The notes under the pieces are model-generated. The model searched no databases, was not told where the DNA came from, and saw only the letters and a program-made list of their open reading frames with translations. A stretch of DNA of 64,000 bases from Sphagnum compactum (taxonomy: Eukaryota > Bryophyta > Sphagnopsida > Sphagnales), in NCBI GenBank assembly GCA_965153455.1, contig OZ234498.1, forward strand, positions 18,166,001-18,230,000. The letters run 5' to 3'. Position numbers and translations under genes: made by a program. Shown piece after piece: positions 50,034 through 62,278 of the stretch; positions within the stretch are counted from its first letter, which is position 1, and every line of letters starts with the position of its first letter.

Positions 50034-50637
50034 CTAGTCTGATCTATGAGAAGGTTGATTTTGGTGTGGACCTTGATTCCTGGATTGCTTTGGTGGGTCC
50101 TAATGGGCCTGTGAAGAGTACCCTGCTGAAGCTCATGACTGGGGGACCTGGTGGCATTAGATGGCATGGTCTGCCAGCATAATCAGCTTCGCATTGCTCA
50201 GTGCCACCAGCATCTTACAGAGACGTTGTCATTGGACATGTCTGCACTGGAATACATGATGAGCCAGTACCCTGGACTGGAAGAAGAAAAGATGTGGGCT
50301 CCCATTGGCCACTTTGGGCTTACCAGCAAGGTGCAAGTTATGCCAATGAGAAACCTCTGTGATGGACAGAAAAGTCATGTCATCTTTGCATGGTTGGCCT
50401 GGAGATTTCCCCACCTTCTCTTGCTAGATGAACCCACCAATCACTTGGACATCGAAACAATCGATGCTCTAGCTGATGCTTTGAATGAGTAGGATGGAGG
50501 CTTGGTACTAGTTAGTCATGATTTCAGGCTTATCAATCAGGTGGCAAAGGAAATATTGTGAGAACCAGTCCATTACCAAGTGGGGAGGAGATATCATTGA
50601 CTTCAAACAAAACCTGAAGAAGAAAGCTGGACTGTAG
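50034..50637 (+). pseudogene. ABCF/GCN-type ATPase, C-terminal fragment
   Basis: Second ATPase cassette of an ABCF protein (GCN20-type, ribosome-associated, no membrane domain). Visible: [18 protein letters not shown] with a ruined Walker A (PVKS where GKS is needed), [15 protein letters not shown], a signature-like LCDGQKSHV, Walker [13 protein letters not shown], and [15 protein letters not shown]. The end, KKKAGL-stop, matches the family C-terminus. It has no introns. Breaks: 1-nt gain in the G-run at 50141-50145, TAG at 50490-50492 (Trp expected), TGA near 50561. The first ~300 residues of an ABCF protein are absent. Not functional. Confidence 0.88.
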
Positions 50638-51029
50638 GCATACTTTAACCAGCACTTCAACTTAGAATATCAATTTTCTGGTAATTACCAAGTTGCTTTC
50701 AACAATAGTTGTAGCAAAATACTAGTCATCAAGAGCACAATAGATAATGAGGTTGAGGGAGTGAAATGTTTCATGGCCAGTAACAAAATTAATGTCACTG
50801 TAAATTCATCTCAGGCTGTGTGGAGTCCACCAGGTACAATCTGACTTGTGCTCTGGCCCTTAATTTGGTGTTGGGGTTGTGCTTTGGCTCTTGAGTGCTG
50901 AGCCAACATCATGACTGAGGCTTTCTGTTTCTTCTGCAAAAGAAACTTAGGATGCAAATGTTTGTATATTGCTTTGCCACAAAATTTTGGGCAGATTATT
51001 ATATGTATCTAGACCCACAATGAGCTGAT

Positions 51030-51345
51030 GAAGTTGTTGGGGAGTTGTAGCATCTTGCTGCTGCAATTCATGATCTGAAGGTCTGAGACTTTGTGAATGA
51101 AATTCATAAGGTTATGACTGCACTTATTACCATTCTCAGAGAAGTTGTCGAGGTGGCTTGACAATTTCATGGATATATGGAGGTTGTGTTACAATCACGA
51201 GTGTTTGTGAAGGAATTTGAAGCTCTCCTTGCTAATGGTAGGCGTCAGAACCAGATCAGAATGAGTTTACAGGTGCTGGACCTTGTGTGAGAACATGTGC
51301 TCACTTACCTGGAGAACATTAAACTGAAAATTGGTTTAAAATAGG
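51030..51345 (+). pseudogene. Unidentified decayed coding fragment
   Basis: One frame reads as protein-like helical sequence (HLAAAIHDLKV, DFVNEIHKVMTALITIL, VFVKEFEALLANGRRQNQ, EHVLTYLENIKLKIG) broken by three TGA stops. Each stop sits where CGA (Arg) would restore a sensible frame. I do not recognise the family. It lies just after the ABCF fragment, but nothing shows that the two belonged together. Confidence 0.4.
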
Positions 51346-52256
51346 ACAACTAAAATGCCTCCACACCAGTGTTAATATTCTCAATTTTGTAGTGTAAGAA
51401 CAGTGTGGGGGAGCCTCCTCAGGCAGATTTCAACTTAACTGGACACTTTTGTACAGGATCAGTAAATGTGTCTACAGACTCATGCCTGCAGTGTCTTCTC
51501 TGTCTGCAAAACTAGACAGACCTGTTGCCAAAAAAAATTAAACGCGAGAAATTTGGCAACTTTCTTCAAATGAGATTCTCCACCAAAACTCTGCATCAGT
51601 GTCACCTTTTGGCAATTTTTCACACAAAAAGAAGACCCGCCCACACCATGTTTTCAACATGGCACATCCTTGAACATTTTGAACTGTCTGCAAATCTCAC
51701 AGTAGTTTTATGAAGTGGGAATGTATCAGTGCTATAAAACCAATTTCATGTAAGACTCGACAACCTGAAATATGTACCATCCAACCATATCTCTATGTCT
51801 TAGCATAGATTACACTCTTTCTGGCATCATTACCCTTTGTTGCTATCACCTGTGAATTTTCCACCACTTGCACTGCATTTTATTGCATTAGAAATTAGAA
51901 TCTGCCAGAACCAACTGGCACCATGACACACTACTACAGTGAATGAGGCAAGAGCTGTTCTTGGATCTGGAATCCAAGAATATATGAGAGCCCACTAAGT
52001 TAGAAATCACTTTCTCATCACCTGATTAGCCACCTTCAAGGTGTACTGCACTAACAAAGACCTGAGATTAGTGTTAGATGCTATTTATACCAGGGGCAGG
52101 TGAAAAACAAAATATTTGCAGTAATGCTCATGTGAACCAGGGACCACCAAATCCTTGCCAGAAGATGGGGATTTCAATTGCTGTGGATAGTAGGTAGATA
52201 GCCCTAATGCAATATCAAGAAACAGGACACTTCTCGTTATCAGTCTATGTTCTTCT
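51346..52256. other. Intergenic, no gene seen
   Basis: No supported feature; probably includes the 3' UTR of the dehydrogenase gene on the minus strand. Confidence 0.4.
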
Positions 52257-55200
52257 TCAAGTATCTTTCTTGAAAAATAGGTTTGAACTGTAACCTGAGG
52301 CACCCTCCTTGTATGCTTTCACACGCTTTGGCCCGACCTGCATACCAGTCCAAAGTGTAAATCATGGAAGTGCCATATTGGTGACTGAAAAGAACTAATT
52401 TGCTTGTGTTCAAAACATTCCATTGCAATTGGGAAATGACCTAAAACCTCACCACACAGTACCACGTCATTTTGTTTCCTTGGGCAAAAGGTTTTGATCA
52501 GATTGTCTCCACTTCTTTCACACATGAACATATGTGGCACTCAAGGCCCTATTAGTCTAGTACACATATGTTGTTCACATTAACAAGCGAAGTGTGGATA
52601 GCACATTACCCGATCCATAACAGCAAACCCAAGTTCTGGAAAATATTGCATCAGATACAGCATCAGAAGCACAGGCTGCAAAAGAGTATCAATGACAAAG
52701 TTAAACACCAGTATCACCTCCCTGCAAAGTGACCAAAAATGACCACATCTGCAAAGCTATGGACACAGGCTCAACATAAGGACTTGCAATAGTGGCAAAC
52801 AAAACGCCAGGGACAAGATCTTCGATGCATAAAAAGGACCGGCTTTAGAAAATGAACACTCTCCTCCTTGTCTCAGCACATTAAGAAGGCAAAGAGAACC
52901 CATAAAGTGAGGTCAAGAAACCCACCCCATATACACTGCAGGAAAGCAATTAACATGGGTAAGAGTGCTGCACATACCTGTGTGGATATCCACACCTCTC
53001 TCATGTCATTGGCAGCTGCTTTCACAATGAGCTCAGCACATTTTTCCACTGACATCCGTGGCTAGGCCCCAAATAAACATTTGACAGTAACAAGTCAAAC
53101 TCCAAGTTACTTCTCATGCAGAATGCACTCTGAGACTCAATTTATCATTATAAAACCTTCTCATGCTATAATTGCTAGCATTTCTCCATCCACATTCTTG
53201 TCGGTCAGACAGCACCAACCTCTTTACTCCTTGGGGCTTTTAATGTTGATGTTTCAATTGGCCCTGGACAAACCACACAGACCTTGATTCCTTGTTGATT
53301 TACCTGTGCAGACATATTGATTTCTGTTTAAAAAGTGACATCACACAAAGCTCATCCTGTTCCAAAACAAACAGGCAATCCCTTATAATCATATGTGAAT
53401 GCTGGATGTCTAGCTCAGCTGAACTCCACTTAAAAACAGCAATCTCCTTGCTCAGATTTGCAGAGTGGGAGCAAACAACCTCAGAACGAAGTGTGTGGAA
53501 GTAGCCATTGACAGCATGTTTAGATGCTGCATACACTGATTGGCAAGGTGATGGCAGTTTCCCAGCTGCACTACTCACCTATAACAACCCAACTGGAGTC
53601 AATAATACACTTGACATCATATCAATCTAAACAAGTGACAGTATCCTTGGCCTTATGTCAGTCTTATGTGAGAATGTACCTGTATGTATCAACCTAAACA
53701 GATGTCAACAGTGCCATCATGGCAGTCTCCACTGACAATAGTGGGAAACACTATGATCTCATGTCCATGATAAGAATACACACCATGACAAATTGGCCTT
53801 TGCCTCGCTGCAACATCCCTGGAAGCAATAATGATGTGAGACGGATTGGTGCCAGTGTGTTTACTTCAAAAGTCCCCTGCATTTTACACATTGTCAAATT
53901 GGAGTACAAGCACTGTCTCAGATCCAACTTTTGCATGCCAAATGGTGCCTTGAAACACTTCCATTTACATTGTGCTATCTATGATTCTATTGGTTAAGAA
54001 GACTTTGTCTGGATATTCTATCAACCTGGTCCACTCCAGTCCAGTGGGAAGTCAAACACTGCAAGGAAAAGGGCTACTGACCTTGAGCTCTTCCTCAGGT
54101 ATTTCCACAGCTGTATGCTTCTGCATGACCACAATCATACATGAGGGGCTACTCATGATCTCAACAAAAATGCTGTTAGGGCAGAAAAAAACCCCTTGCT
54201 ATATCAACCTAACATTTCAGCTGCAAGGCAGAAGAGAGTGAAAACTGTTATGAAAAATATGCATGACTCACAACATCCACATCTACATTCTTCATGACAG
54301 AGAGTGAAAGTTCCCTATTCCTAAGATGAAGTTGAATCATCATGCAAGCTTTTTTCTGTTCGATGGGTAAACTCTCAGTGCAAAAGAAACAGGGAGAAAA
54401 CCTACTGGGCGAGAATATGCTGCATTGTGCACCATAATATCAATCCCAGCTCCCATGAAAGCTGATTCCACTTTTACCACAGCTTCTTTGAGTATTGACA
54501 CCTCAGAAGCTACATCCAGAGGAAGGACCACAACACCCTCTGGAGCATTCTTTCCTGCAAAATTTCCTTTGTCAATAGGTAGAACCACTGTGCCAGACAA
54601 CTCATTTGAATTTGTTCAGAGGATTGCTTCTTGACAAATCCCATGAAGCCCTCGACACACTTAACATTCCCCACAATAAGATTTCAAGCACCCCGAGCAG
54701 CAGAACTGGTCAATTGGAGAGCTCCCGAACTGAAATCCAACAGCCCAGATACCTGTTAACTGTGATTTGATGCGCTCCAACTCACTTTCTCTCCGTGCTG
54801 AAAGAATGAGCTTCGCCCCTAAATGGGCATACTCCTTTGCAAGTGCTTCCCCTGCATGTTACATTTCAACAACAGAAAGTTCAACACTGGGTAGATCAAC
54901 CAGAACATTTGCCAGTGTCCACTAAATGTGTTCAAAGTCACCATCTCACACATGCAAGCATCATCACCCTGTCCTCCAAACTCATTGCCATGATGGCTTT
55001 CTCTGGCAACTCTGTAGACAGATGATAACAGCTGCTGCAATAGCAAGACACCCAACAAAATATGTGCAGAGCACTGTTTACCAAGTCCCTGGCTGGCCCC
55101 AGTTATCCACACCACCTGCCACAAGCACCACTGCCCTTGAGCCACAACACTGAACTGCACTGTTCCCGCAAACATCTCAGTCCAATTTGTTAAACCCAAA

Positions 55201-55614
55201 CCCTCAAGAAATGGATCTTGTGCAACAGCCCCATTCAACCTAGAGGGTGGGTTTAGGGTTTAGGGTTTTATCCAATGAAAGAGGGTGCACCTTATCTTCA
55301 ATCACACTCTGTGGAGTCCTACCCTTCATCATCAGTGAGAAATCTCCTGTCACCGCCACCACCCACCACGGCCATGTTGAGATAAAGGTCCAAGGAATGC
55401 TCTCTCTCCCTCTCTCTCTCTGGGAAATCGAATTCAGCCACACCCACCTCGCAGGTACAAATTCAGAACTGTTTGCTAGTCACAAACAGCTCAAATATCT
55501 CGAACAGAGATGGAAGAAACAATTTCCAAAAGGTCAATTGGTTAAGTCCTTTGAAGAAGGACAATACCCTAAATCACCCACCCATAGCCATGTTGAGATA
55601 TGGATCCGAGGAAT

Positions 55615-55657
<43 letters not shown>

Positions 55658-55964
55658 GGGAAATCGAATTCAACCATACCCACTTCACAGGGTACAAATT
55701 CAGAATTGCTTGCTAGTCACAAACAGCTCGAATATCTCGAACAGAGATTGAAAGAAACAATTTGCAACAACTCAATTGGTTAAGTCCTTTGCACCCACAA
55801 GAAGGAGGATACCACCAAGGACGAAGGAGAGCAGAAGCTCATCCCAGAGAAAATTCCGGAAATGGGTAACTTAGAGAAAGTCACTAACCATCAGCTCTGG
55901 AGAAGACAACGAGAAGCATCACCGAAAGTACCACCACCACCACCACACATAGGAGAATCCACAT
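52257..55964 (-). CDS. DHRS7-like short-chain dehydrogenase/reductase, 12 exons
   Basis: Exons in gene order: 55964-55889, 55346-55291, 55115-55082, 54851-54753, 54554-54406, 54320-54272 (uncertain), 53876-53784, 53578-53480, 53303-53220, 53061-52978, 52675-52610, 52337-52257; about 320 residues. N-terminal membrane anchor (MWILLCVVVVVVL); cofactor motif TGASQGLG (TGxxxGxG); LSARR; LPLDVAS; HNAAYSRP (NAA/NAG motif); catalytic Ser in VSSAAGK and YAASK (YxxxK); CPGPIET; C-terminal EVWISTQ and PVLLMLYLMQYFPELG, as in the DHRS7 subgroup. It should be an ER-type NAD(P)(H) oxidoreductase of unknown substrate. Every junction is in phase except exon 5 to exon 6, where one extra base remains; this may be a missed micro-exon, a sequence error or a frameshift. 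A longer N-terminus from an upstream in-frame ATG near 56071 is possible. Confidence 0.85.
55248..55270 (+). repeat. Short telomere-like repeat in dehydrogenase intron 2
   Basis: Three consecutive TTTAGGG-type units. Such telo-boxes are common near plant 5' ends and can recruit regulatory factors; here it sits in the second intron. Confidence 0.7.
55371..55806. repeat. Tandem duplication (~215-bp period) with (CT)n in dehydrogenase intron 1
   Basis: Units 55371-55560 and 55587-55806 share GCCATGTTGAGATA, GGAATGCTCTCTCTC, GGTACAAATTCAGAA, TTGCTAGTCACAAACAGCTC, ATATCTCGAACAGAGAT and CAATTGGTTAAGTCCTTTG. The second copy has an expanded (CT)n tract at about 55615-55655. Confidence 0.9.
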
Positions 55965-56373
55965 GGTGAAAAACCTGCTAGTCTTCAGTGCGCCTGCAAA
56001 CTCGAGAATTGCGCACAACAACCACAGCACAGAAACGGCCAGAGTGAATCTGCCATGAAATATAACTAGCATAAAGACCAATCCCCTAGGTCCTAACAAT
56101 AGGGAAATTCCGAAAAACTCTGGGGTATCCTGCCCTACCCGAGGGTTGATGCTCAATGAAGATTCTGTAACCTTAGGTTCCTCACATCGCTAAGGGTCCC
56201 ATTGTTCACGAAACTTTTAGTCCCGGTGCCTTGTGTTCAAGAAGGCCAGGCCCCACTGGAATTTGGAGTTATGAAATTTCACACACTTGAGGTAGAAGCA
56301 TAAGCTTTTGGGAAGAAGTTGATGTTGGGGTTCAAAGCTCCATCGATAGATTTCGAACCCTAAAAAAAAGGCC
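55965..56373. promoter_or_regulatory. Shared divergent promoter region (dehydrogenase / APO gene)
   Basis: The two start codons are ~410 bp apart on opposite strands with no gene between, so the interval must hold both promoters and leaders. No clear TATA box was found for either gene. Confidence 0.6.
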
Positions 56374-59300
56374 ATGGCAATGCACTCAATTCCTCCGTGC
56401 CCGCTGCGCCAACTCTGTCTACGACCACAAAAACGGCAACGGCGCATTGCTGCTGTTGCTAAAACTACGGCGCATTGTTCTTTTTCTTGCTCCTGTTTTT
56501 CTTCCTTGTTGCATTTTTCCCCCACTCCTTCTTCCTGTTGTTTTTCTTCTCTTGCTATTTGCCACTTCTCGAGACTGTCGCAGCTCGCAACTCCTCGTCA
56601 AAGAATCTGTAGACTTCATTTAGGGCGGAACACAGGCTTGCAGAGGAGGAGGTGGGGATTGGGAAACGGCTTTCGGAATTCGGATTGTTTTGGAGCGAAT
56701 AGCTCTGTGTTTCGGAAGGGCGGCGAGATTCTTTTCTGTCCAGTAAGTGCGCACTCCACCTCCCCCTCCCCCTCCCCCTCCCCCTCCCCCTCTCCGCGCT
56801 GGATCCTTCTTTAACTTTCGCATGGTATTTTCTGGGGTTGGAGTCGGGTTTTAGGATGAAGAATTTGTTGCACTAGCGATGTAGGACTATTGTTTTATGA
56901 AAGCAATGGGAAACGATGTTGGGGAGATCCTGCGGGTTGGCGCTTTAGTAGGGTTTACTGAATGCTTCCTTCCAGGCATATGTAATTGTGGTGAACTTGA
57001 GAATCTCAGTCTAGGTGAGTTGATTGCTTTCTGCAATCTGTTGGTTTGTTATGTGTTTAGCACTTTACATCATAAGCTTGTGTTGGTTGGAATGGACATT
57101 TGGCATGAAGAAGAACAGTGCCAATCTGGCCATATTGTTCTCCTACTACAGCATTGAAAACAGTTTTTGTTGTGGAAAATGTGGAGCCTGGAAGGCCGCT
57201 AGTAGCTGGGGCCAGATGCCATAGCTATTCCAGACTCCAGAGGGATGAGCAATTGTTTTGATTTTGATTTCAATGAGCTGTTGCTTTGGTTTTTGATTTG
57301 TACAGAGTCTTACAGAGCAATGGAGTCAATGGCCAGAAAAAAGGCATCACATAGGTACACAATATGACAGACAATTAGGGAAATTTGACAAAGCCCGAGT
57401 TATAGTTGTAAGAGCAGTCGAACAGTATCCGCAAAATGAAGACCTACCCCCAGTTCTGCCCAAGCGGAAGAAGCGACCATATGTGAATCCTATAAAGCGG
57501 GGCAGCTTTGAGAAGAAACTCAGGAGGAGGGCGGGACTAGTGCCAGTTAAGCCACTAGTAGCCCCTCAAAATGGCCTTCTTGTGAAGAAACTCATCCCTG
57601 TTGCCCATATGGTCTTCGGAGCACGAGCCACTGTCCTTGATGGTGTTGGTAGGCTCCTGAAAGTCATCCCTGTTAAGGCATGCAGGTAAGCCTTCATGTG
57701 CATCCTTATGTGTTTCCTGGTAACCTGTGCATCATTGCAGTTGTGTTTACAAGGCTTCCTAAGGAAATTCTGCTTGTGTAGACTGAAGGTGGTTGTATGG
57801 TGTGGTAGGGTGTGCCCAGAGTTATATGTTGGGGAATATGGGCATGAGATAAGGTCATGTCAAGGCCAGAAGAGTAGTGCACGTCTCTCACAGCATGACT
57901 GGATCCCTGCATACCTAGATGATGTTTTTGTGCCTGTGGAAGCATTCCACCTTGTTGATCGATTGGCCAAAGTTCCAACCCATGATCAGAGATTTGACAT
58001 AGATTGCATCGCAGCTATTGTAGAGCTGTGCATTCAAGCAGGCGTGGACTTGCCAAAGTATCCCACACACAGGAGGACATCTCCTATCAAAGGAGGTAGA
58101 ATTGGAGCAATTGTGGAAGATGTTGAGAATAGTGATAGTGATATGGAAGATTGGATGTCTTCAGAAGATAGAGAAGGAGACAAGGAAAAAGAAGAGATGG
58201 AAAGGAATACATCAAGGAATTCAAATGGAGGGTCATTCAACCTCATCTCAGGAATGAATCCAGAGGAAAATGTTCCACTCTCCAATGACAGGGATACTAT
58301 TGGCATGAGTCAAGAGGAAAATGTTATAGACTCCACCTCCAATAAGAGGGATGCCTTGGGCATGAGTCCTGAGGGAAGTGTGGGATATGCCAACTCGAAT
58401 GACAGACACACCTTGGGCATGAGTCTAGAGGGACCTGTGGGATTCTCCAACTCCAACGACAGGACCTGCTCTGATGAGCCTCAAGCTGAGACAAGATTAG
58501 AAGGGACAGTAGAGGTAATCAATGATGAGGATGACTTGCAAATAGTGGCAGAGAAGACACTGCATGCATGGGACTCTTTGCGGGAGGGAGCCAGGCAGCT
58601 GATGAAGCATTACCCAGTGAAGGCATGTGGTTACTGCCCTGAAGTCCATGTGGGGCCTAGAGGCCACAGAGTTAGGTTGTGTGGAGCTTTCAAGCATCAA
58701 TGGCGCAAAGGACAGCATGGGTGGCAAGAAGCTGCTTTGGATGACTTGATTCCCCCCAGGTATGTAGCCTTCCACATTAACATGGGCAAGTGATGGTTTT
58801 GAAACTTTTCAGTCATAGAGTGTGGCAGAAGGTCCCAAAAGGAAATTCATGCCTGATGAAATTTCTAGCCTCAGATGGGTGAGTCTTTGCAAATGTGTTG
58901 GTTATACGTAACTAAAAGAGGAGGAAAACAAGGGAAAACCATCTAGCTGCCAAGATGCACAGACGTCATTCAAAAAAATCTGCAGATGTGTGGGAATGCG
59001 TCTTGTTGCATGTGCACTTGAATAAATGTGCATATTTTGTTCTGGATTTCTGTTTGATAGCTGTTGTAAAGCATAGGATGCAGAGGAAGGTTTCAGATGA
59101 GAACTGACTAGTCTAATGGTTTTTTTCTTTTGCCTGAATAAATGTCAAGATATTTTGTGATTGCAGCAAGTTAACTTGTCTGCATGTGTGCTTTTAGGTT
59201 ATGTCACTGCACAGAATGAAATGATACCAAGAGTATACTGTGTATCTTGACATGGACTCGCTGCAATGGGATGCAATAGTGTCCTGTGACCTATTTATCA

Positions 59301-59682
59301 GTTCAAATTCCCATGTCATAATGCATGGTGCTGAAGTCCATTGTAGTTTTGGGTTGCATAATGTGGGTTGATTTGGAGCTGTCCTAATTATTGGAAGGTG
59401 TATTGAGACCTCAGGACATGGTGAACTGCCAGACAGGGAAGAGAATGCTCTAGATTGGTTATTGACAATGGTTTGATTGCTAGGTAATGCAGGTATGTTT
59501 GGCACGTTCGTGATGTCAATGGTCCACCACTGAAGAACAGCCTGAGGAATTACTATGGCCAGGCCCCAATTATTGTGGAGTTGTGTTTGCAGGCAGGTGC
59601 TAAAGTGCCAGAGCAATACAAACCTCGCATGCGACTTGATGTGGTCATTCCAGATTTAGATGAGCACGACATGGTTGCATAG
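56374..59682 (+). CDS. APO-family plastid protein (two APO motifs), 4 exons
   Basis: Exons 56374-56742, 57306-57685, 57809-58759, 59493-59682; all GT-AG and in phase, 629 residues. The N-terminus is rich in Ser, Arg and Cys with few acidic residues, as for a chloroplast transit peptide. Family landmarks: EDLPPVLPKRKKRPY, APQNGLLVKKLIPVA, APO motif 1 (KACRVCPELYVGEYGHEIRSC) at ~247-267, VELCIQAGVDLP, APO motif 2 (KACGYCPEVHVGPRGHRVRL) at ~521, KHQWRKGQHGWQ, and the C-terminal PEQYKPRMRLDVVIPD. APO proteins are plastid RNA-associated factors needed for 4Fe-4S cluster-dependent photosystem I accumulation and for splicing of some plastid introns. Between the motifs lies a long acidic insert with four tandem ~19-residue repeats (58251-58464). 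Divergent from the dehydrogenase gene. Confidence 0.94.
56758..56792. repeat. (CTCCCC)n tract at the start of APO intron 1
   Basis: About six CTCCCC units starting 15 bp after the 5' splice site. The minus strand has at least four runs of four or more G, so it could form a G-quadruplex. Confidence 0.9.
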
Positions 59683-62278
59683 GAGAGGCTCAGACAATCA
59701 GCTTTTTCCATGATTTTTCTTGTTATAGTTTCCAGGCAAATAATTAAACGAAATGTGATACACTGAAGGATCTGGTAAGTTGTAACTTGCATATTTGCCT
59801 CTCTCTTGTGCTTCAGACTTTGTAGAAGAGACCAAGGATAGGACTTTTCTCTGTAATGACCTGAAAACTTGTACTTGCCTGGGGTCGATTCGGAATACTT
59901 GTAAGGACAACAGGCTGATGCTTAATTTTTGAATGCTTAGTGAAGATTTCAATACAGCTCAAAACAAGATCCCATATGTCATTTCTTGTCATATCAAAGA
60001 TTCTTGTCATATCAAATTTTGACATGATTTTTTATTGTATTTTGCTCAAATGAAAAAAATTCAAATTCATTCTTGAAAGGTTTATATGTATATATAACAA
60101 ACAATCAAAGTTTAAAGTCATTTGAAGTGAAATTATTTTGAAATTTGTAAATAAATATATAACTCATAATATTTTTTCAAGAAGCTTTCAAGACTTGATT
60201 TATATTTATACCTACATGTAGTTACATTCCTACTACCAACTTACAAATAGGCCTATTTAAACTGAAGTTTAATGAAATTTTGTATTTTGGTCATGAAAAA
60301 TATTTTATAGTTTAACATAAATAAAAATGAAACATTATAGTTCCCCATGTGTTTGAATGATTTATTTTAATTAGTTGTGTTTCATTAAATATTTATTTGG
60401 TTTTACATGATGAATATTGAATTTCTTTTTTTTTTGTTTTTTTTCATTTTCTAATATGAAAAACTTACAATAAAGTTAACACTATTTCCAAAAATTATGA
60501 TAGGATCTCTTATTTACTTGTATGGTTTAAACATAGTATGTCACATTGGAACTAATTGATATGTTAAAAGTTTACTATACACGACTAATAATTTATAAAG
60601 AAATGAAATATGGATTAGTTTTATCCAATATTGAAATAAAAATTTAAATATTACAACTAAATGGACCCAATGAATCTATATATTAAAAACAATGATTTAA
60701 AAAAAAAGTTTGTGTTGTTCAAACCTACCTTTTCCAAGCTTAATTAATTACCTCATTTTCAGTTCCCCAACCACCTACATGGATATGAAAGACAAACAAT
60801 TAACATGTGCATTTCCATGTGTAGATCATCTATATCAAATAAATGTAATAACCTATTAATCTCATATAATATTATCGGAGTAACCTTCAATATTGCCCTC
60901 AATCAACCAGGTAATAGTGGTCTATTTGTAGATAGTTTTTAGTGTCAAATGTGCAAATTTTCCTAGTTTGAACTCATAGCTTTCATCATCATAACTTTTT
61001 GTTGAACTTCTAGATGATTTACTATGAGTTGGATTTGTGCTTCTCGGTTAGCATATATATAACTAACTACTTTAGATGGTAGTTGACAATTGACTCCACC
61101 TTACTAAGGGTTTAGCATAAATATAATTGAATGAATCGATAGAATTTTGATATGGAATGTTATCGAGTCAGTCTCTATTTTTCAGATACTACGAGTGTAT
61201 CAAAAACATCTATCGAAAAAGGAAAACCTAAATTTAAAAAAAAAACATGGCTACTAGTAACGAAAAAAATTAGATGGTTTTTTTTTTCGAAATTTTGAAT
61301 TGGTCCTAATTCCTATAACAAAAGGCACAATTCCATTTTTGTGAGAGTTGATATCTCGCTATATCATAAGAGCCACTGAGAAGATTTCACCTGCAAGTTG
61401 CACATTTATTTTTTTTAGAGTTTGAACTACATATATAATTTCCTAAAATTTAGACACACAAAGGAATAGAAGATGCTACCTACTTGCTAGAGCTTGACAC
61501 CCTTAAGTTTGGGATTTTCATGGACGTGGGTATTTGCCTACTTGAGAAAAAAAAACCCATTAGTGAAGCTTCAACAAAATATATGTGCCCAACGAGATCA
61601 AGTTTGATTTTTACCACATTTGCATTTTGGACAATAATAACTTAACCTCCTTCAATGATACACAATTTTTCCTCACGTCTTTGCTTGAAGAGATAGATAT
61701 TACAATAGGTCACAAAAACAACACCAATTTTTTTCAAAGCATAATAAACATCCACCACCATGATAAATAAGGTCTTTGACCACATACTCACCCTCTAAAA
61801 AAAATACACTATTAGTTGTAAACCTTAGGGAAAATGACAACCTAATATCATCAACTATGCCATGAACATCTTTAACACATGAGCTCTTACTAAGCACCCA
61901 AACTTTAACATCAATTATGTTTAAAAACAAAACGTATAAAAGCAAAACCTTTAAAGATAGACATGTCCAATCATTGCAATTTTGTGTAGATTACAAACTT
62001 AACATCGACCTAATAGGTGGGCCAACATTGATGATTATCATCAATGCCTTAATAATTATGAGCATGGTCACTTCTTCTTAATGAATGTCCCACTTCCACA
62101 ATTTTGCTTCACAATTAACACAACCAACAATTGGAACATTTGAGACTTCTAAATTCACATAAATTGGGAGCTTGTAACTCCCATCCCCCCAACTTGGCTA
62201 TACCAATAGTAGAAAATGGCCATTTTGCAATTGGTCCCTCCAACTAATTTTTAGTTGCAAGTGACTAAAATATTAATA
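59683..62278. other. AT-rich intergenic DNA
   Basis: About 2.6 kb with no supported gene, repeat family or clear palindrome. Confidence 0.45.

Noticed and set aside
57696-57808. Extension of APO exon 3 upstream into LKVVVWCGRVC
   Set aside because: Starting the exon at 57809 restores the C-x2-C spacing of the APO motif (ACRVC), matching motif 2; the upstream codons are intron.
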